A DNA stretch of 64,000 nucleotides, taken from positions 1,860,001-1,924,000 of the forward strand of contig NZ_CP108093.1 in the NCBI RefSeq assembly GCF_036188265.1. The letters run 5' to 3'. This document shows, in pieces, positions 59,160 through 64,000 of the stretch (its first letter is position 1; each line of letters begins with the position of its first letter). This DNA is from Streptomyces sp. NBC_00247 (GTDB taxonomy: Bacteria > Actinomycetota > Actinomycetes > Streptomycetales > Streptomycetaceae). The position numbers were made by a program, and so were the translations under genes. The notes under the pieces were generated by a model that searched no databases, was not told the DNA's origin, and saw only the letters and a program-made list of their open reading frames with translations.

Positions 59160-59271
59160 CACCGCAACACACTGCGATGAGCGCGCGCATGACAAGGCGC
59201 GCTCAGGGCGGCGCAGGGTCTGCAGTCCACGAACCACCCCCCGTTTGTCGGACCTCACCCGAGGAGCACCG

Positions 59272-61158
<1,887 letters not shown>

Positions 61159-61206
61159 CCCTCCCCCGGGGCCCCGGCCCTGAGAGCACCACCAGCACCA
61201 CCCCCG

Positions 61207-61251
61207 AAAGCGCCGGGGAGACAGGTCCGCCCCCTGTCTCCCCGGTCTTTC
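61207..61251 (+). terminator. chiC terminator
   Basis: CCGGGGAGACAGG pairs with CCTGTCTCCCCGG, with GAAAG/CTTTC extending the base of the stem and a T-rich stretch (TCTTTCGTCGTTT) following. Confidence 0.85.
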
Positions 61252-61571
61252 GTCGTTTCCGGGCGGGCGGGGGCCCCGGCGAAAGCCACGCCGCGGGTAA
61301 GAGCCCTCAAGGGCCGGGAAGACAGGCCCGGGAGAACAGCCGGAAAGGACCAGGCCGAGGGAGCGGCCGGGAAAGAGCGGGCCCGGGAAAGCGGCCGGGA
61401 AGGAATGGGAACGGGAGGGCGGCCGGGGAGGAGGAACGCCCCGCAAACAGGAGAAGGCCGGGGAAGAATCACCCGGCCCGTACGGAACCACCACGATCAC
61501 CCTGCGGACCGTGCCACACGGAACACCCCACGATGCGCCACGGCTCAGGCCGCGGACTACGGGGAGAGCCC
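61252..61571. other. Purine-rich spacer after chiC
   Basis: About 320 bases without a credible gene. Residues 61300-61440 are a G/A-rich tract with recurring GCCGGGAA and CCCGGGAAAG words, possibly a decaying repeat. Confidence 0.45.
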
Positions 61572-62018
61572 CTACGCCACGTTCACCCGCTGGCCGGGCG
61601 GCGCCGCCTCCAGCCAGGCCAGGAACCCCGTCAGCGCGTCCTCGCTCATCGCGAGCTCCAGGCGGATCCCCCGCAGGAGGCAGCCGAGCACCACGGAGTC
61701 GGAGAGCAGCGCCAACTCCTCCTCGCCCTCCGGGAGCCGACGGTCGACCACCTCGATGGCACCGCGCTCCAGGGCCCGGCGCGGACGCGGGGAGTAGGAG
61801 AACACCCGGAACCAGTCGACCCGGTCGCCGCTGTAGCGGGCGACTCCGTAGACCCAGCCCTTGCCGGTGGGGTCGGGTTCCATGGACACGTCCCAGCGCA
61901 GACTGCAGTCGAAGGTCCCGCCCGAACGCTGGATGAGCCGCCGGCGCAGACCGAAGACGAAGAGTCCCACCAGGATCAGTACGAGGACGACTCCGCCCAC
62001 CCACAACGCGAGGACCAT
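61572..62018 (-). CDS. DUF2550 membrane-anchored protein
   Basis: A 148-residue protein with one N-terminal membrane helix (MVLALWVGGVVLVLILVGLF) and a conserved cytoplasmic domain (GTFDCSLRWDV; GVARYSGDRVDWFRVFSYSP). The family is found only in actinobacteria, regularly just downstream of atpC, and its role is unknown. The ATG at 62018 follows GGTGGAG with AGGAGG slightly farther; a longer frame is less likely. Confidence 0.85.
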   Translation of the reverse strand: MVLALWVGGVVLVLILVGLFVFGLRRRLIQRSGGTFDCSLRWDVSMEPDPTGKGWVYGVARYSGDRVDWFRVFSYSPRPRRALERGAIEVVDRRLPEGEEELALLSDSVVLGCLLRGIRLELAMSEDALTGFLAWLEAAPPGQRVNVA

Positions 62019-62075
62019 CTCCACCGACCTCCTCGCATCGTCGAGTAACCAGAAAACGAACCGCACCCGCATCGC

Positions 62076-62123
62076 CTCAGCCGCGACACGGTCTGGATGA
62101 TTCCAGCTCGGGCCGCGGCTGAG
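62076..62123 (-). promoter_or_regulatory. Stem-loop in the DUF2550 leader
   Basis: CTCAGCCGCG pairs with CGCGGCTGAG, with CTGG/CCAG inside the loop. It sits between the atp operon terminator and the DUF2550 start and could be part of its leader. No known riboswitch class is recognised. Confidence 0.4.
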
Positions 62124-62155
62124 TAAAAACTTCTGCCGTCAGGAGCGCTGACGCC
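62124..62155 (-). terminator. atp operon terminator
   Basis: On the minus strand GCGTCAG-CGCTC-CTGACGGC forms a short stem (one mismatch) followed by AGAAGTTTTTAC, 30 bases after the atpC stop. The T-tract makes it a plausible intrinsic terminator. Confidence 0.7.
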
Positions 62156-62184
62156 CCTTCCGGGTCACACTGCCGGTCACGGCA

Positions 62185-62559
62185 CTAGTGCGCCGACACC
62201 GCGCGCAGTCGTACGTCCGCGCGCCGCTCGGCGGCGGCGTCCGTGTCCGACTTCGCTCGCTCCAGCGCGCGCTCGGCACGCTGGACGTCGATCTCGTCGG
62301 CAAGCTCGGCGATCTCGGCCAGCAGCGACAGCTTGTCGTCCGCGAACGAGATGAAACCTCCGTGCACGGCGGCGACGACGGTGTTGCCCTCGCTCGTACG
62401 GATGGTCACCGGGCCCGATTCCAGCACACCCAGAAGCGGCTGGTGACCGGGCATGACGCCGATGTCGCCGGACGTGGTGCGCGCGACGACCAGGGTGGCC
62501 TCGCCGGACCAGACACTGCGGTCCGCGGCGACCAGCTCGACATGCAGCTCAGCAGCCAA
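62185..62559 (-). CDS. atpC: ATP synthase F1 epsilon subunit
   Basis: A 124-residue epsilon subunit of the F1 central stalk, which couples rotation to catalysis and can inhibit ATP hydrolysis. The N-terminal beta-sandwich (LHVELVAADRSVWSGEATLV; GDIGVMPGHQPLLGVLESGP) and the C-terminal helix pair (ELADEIDVQRAERALERAKS) are complete. The start is TTG at 62559 with AGGAGC five bases upstream. Last gene of the atp operon. Confidence 0.95.
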   Translation of the reverse strand: MAAELHVELVAADRSVWSGEATLVVARTTSGDIGVMPGHQPLLGVLESGPVTIRTSEGNTVVAAVHGGFISFADDKLSLLAEIAELADEIDVQRAERALERAKSDTDAAAERRADVRLRAVSAH

Positions 62560-62578
62560 GGGTGGCTCCTCGGGTCAC

Positions 62579-62601
62579 CACCCGGCAGCAGATGCCGGGT
62601 G
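62579..62601 (-). other. Intergenic hairpin just upstream of atpC
   Basis: CACCCGGCA and TGCCGGGTG form a nine-base-pair stem around GCAGA, about 20 bases before the atpC start codon. It may influence translation or stability of the atpC part of the message. Confidence 0.55.
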
Positions 62602-62626
62602 TTGGGTCAATTCTACGGGGCGTGGT

Positions 62627-62655
62627 GAGGGGGGTGGGACACACCCACCCCCCTC
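62627..62655 (-). other. Strong hairpin just after atpD
   Basis: GAGGGGGGTGGG pairs perfectly with CCCACCCCCCTC (12 base pairs) around ACACA, 14 bases past the atpD stop, inside the operon. There is no T-tract, so it may be an attenuator, processing or 3'-protecting element. Confidence 0.65.
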
Positions 62656-62669
62656 GGTGAGCCGGAGGC

Positions 62670-64000
<1,331 letters not shown>

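Overview
This is a high-GC actinobacterial chromosome segment and almost certainly Streptomyces. It carries the coiled-coil polar growth proteins Scy and FilP side by side, the cslA-glxA-cslZ tip-polysaccharide cluster, the non-canonical mismatch endonuclease NucS, isobutyryl-CoA mutase, a chitinase with direct-repeat promoter, frequent GTG/TTG starts and several leaderless promoters. From memory, without a database search, most of the order matches the S. coelicolor core between the atp operon and pfkA2. No tRNA, rRNA, CRISPR array, prophage or insertion sequence was seen.

Layout. 1-5.6 kb: a truncated penicillin-acylase-family gene, then a RING-finger/TerD-like protein followed by a double SUKH-4 protein. 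5.8-10.2 kb: dctA divergent from a CitA/DcuS-type two-component system, with a decayed acetyltransferase gene between them. 10.3-18 kb: two small redox genes, then pfkA divergent from pta-ackA and pyk, a glycolysis/acetate overflow block. 18.1-22.4 kb: a leftward surface-protein operon (DUF6230, DUF6114, acidic tail protein) and a thioredoxin-TPR protein. 22.8-26.3 kb: TetR, icmA, DUF3817, MarR. 26.5-31.5 kb: cslZ, glxA, cslA. 31.6-38.1 kb: thiamine-binding-like protein, second DUF3817, three AIM24 genes, MarR, then meaB, thiolase and methylmalonyl-CoA epimerase. 38.2-43.2 kb: scy and filP. 43.3-47.6 kb: two tandem ABC-2 exporters. 47.6-54.9 kb: small zinc-ribbon protein, LLM oxidoreductase, SCO5389-family protein, nucS, a large ATPase-like membrane protein, a decayed repeat-protein gene and a STAS protein. 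55.1-64 kb: 3-hydroxybutyryl-CoA dehydrogenase, cobalamin adenosyltransferase, a membrane protein, a degenerate sensor/regulator pair, chitinase C, DUF2550 and the 3' end of the atp operon.

How the genes fit together. Pfk, Pyk, Pta and AckA carry carbon from glycolysis to acetate. IcmA, MeaB, epimerase, thiolase, hydroxybutyryl-CoA dehydrogenase and PduO-type adenosyltransferase form a dispersed adenosylcobalamin/acyl-CoA set interconverting C4 and C3 acyl-CoAs; the IcmA small subunit is not in the window. Scy, FilP, CslA, GlxA and CslZ all act at hyphal tips.

Most notable: the two-component pair in front of chitinase is visibly broken (no phospho-acceptor domain in the kinase, Gly in place of the acceptor Asp plus a frameshift in the regulator), although the chitinase and its inducible-type promoter are intact. 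The RING/TerD-like plus SUKH-4 pair is the best candidate for an uncharacterised system. Similar palindromes stand before the DUF6230 operon and the TetR gene.
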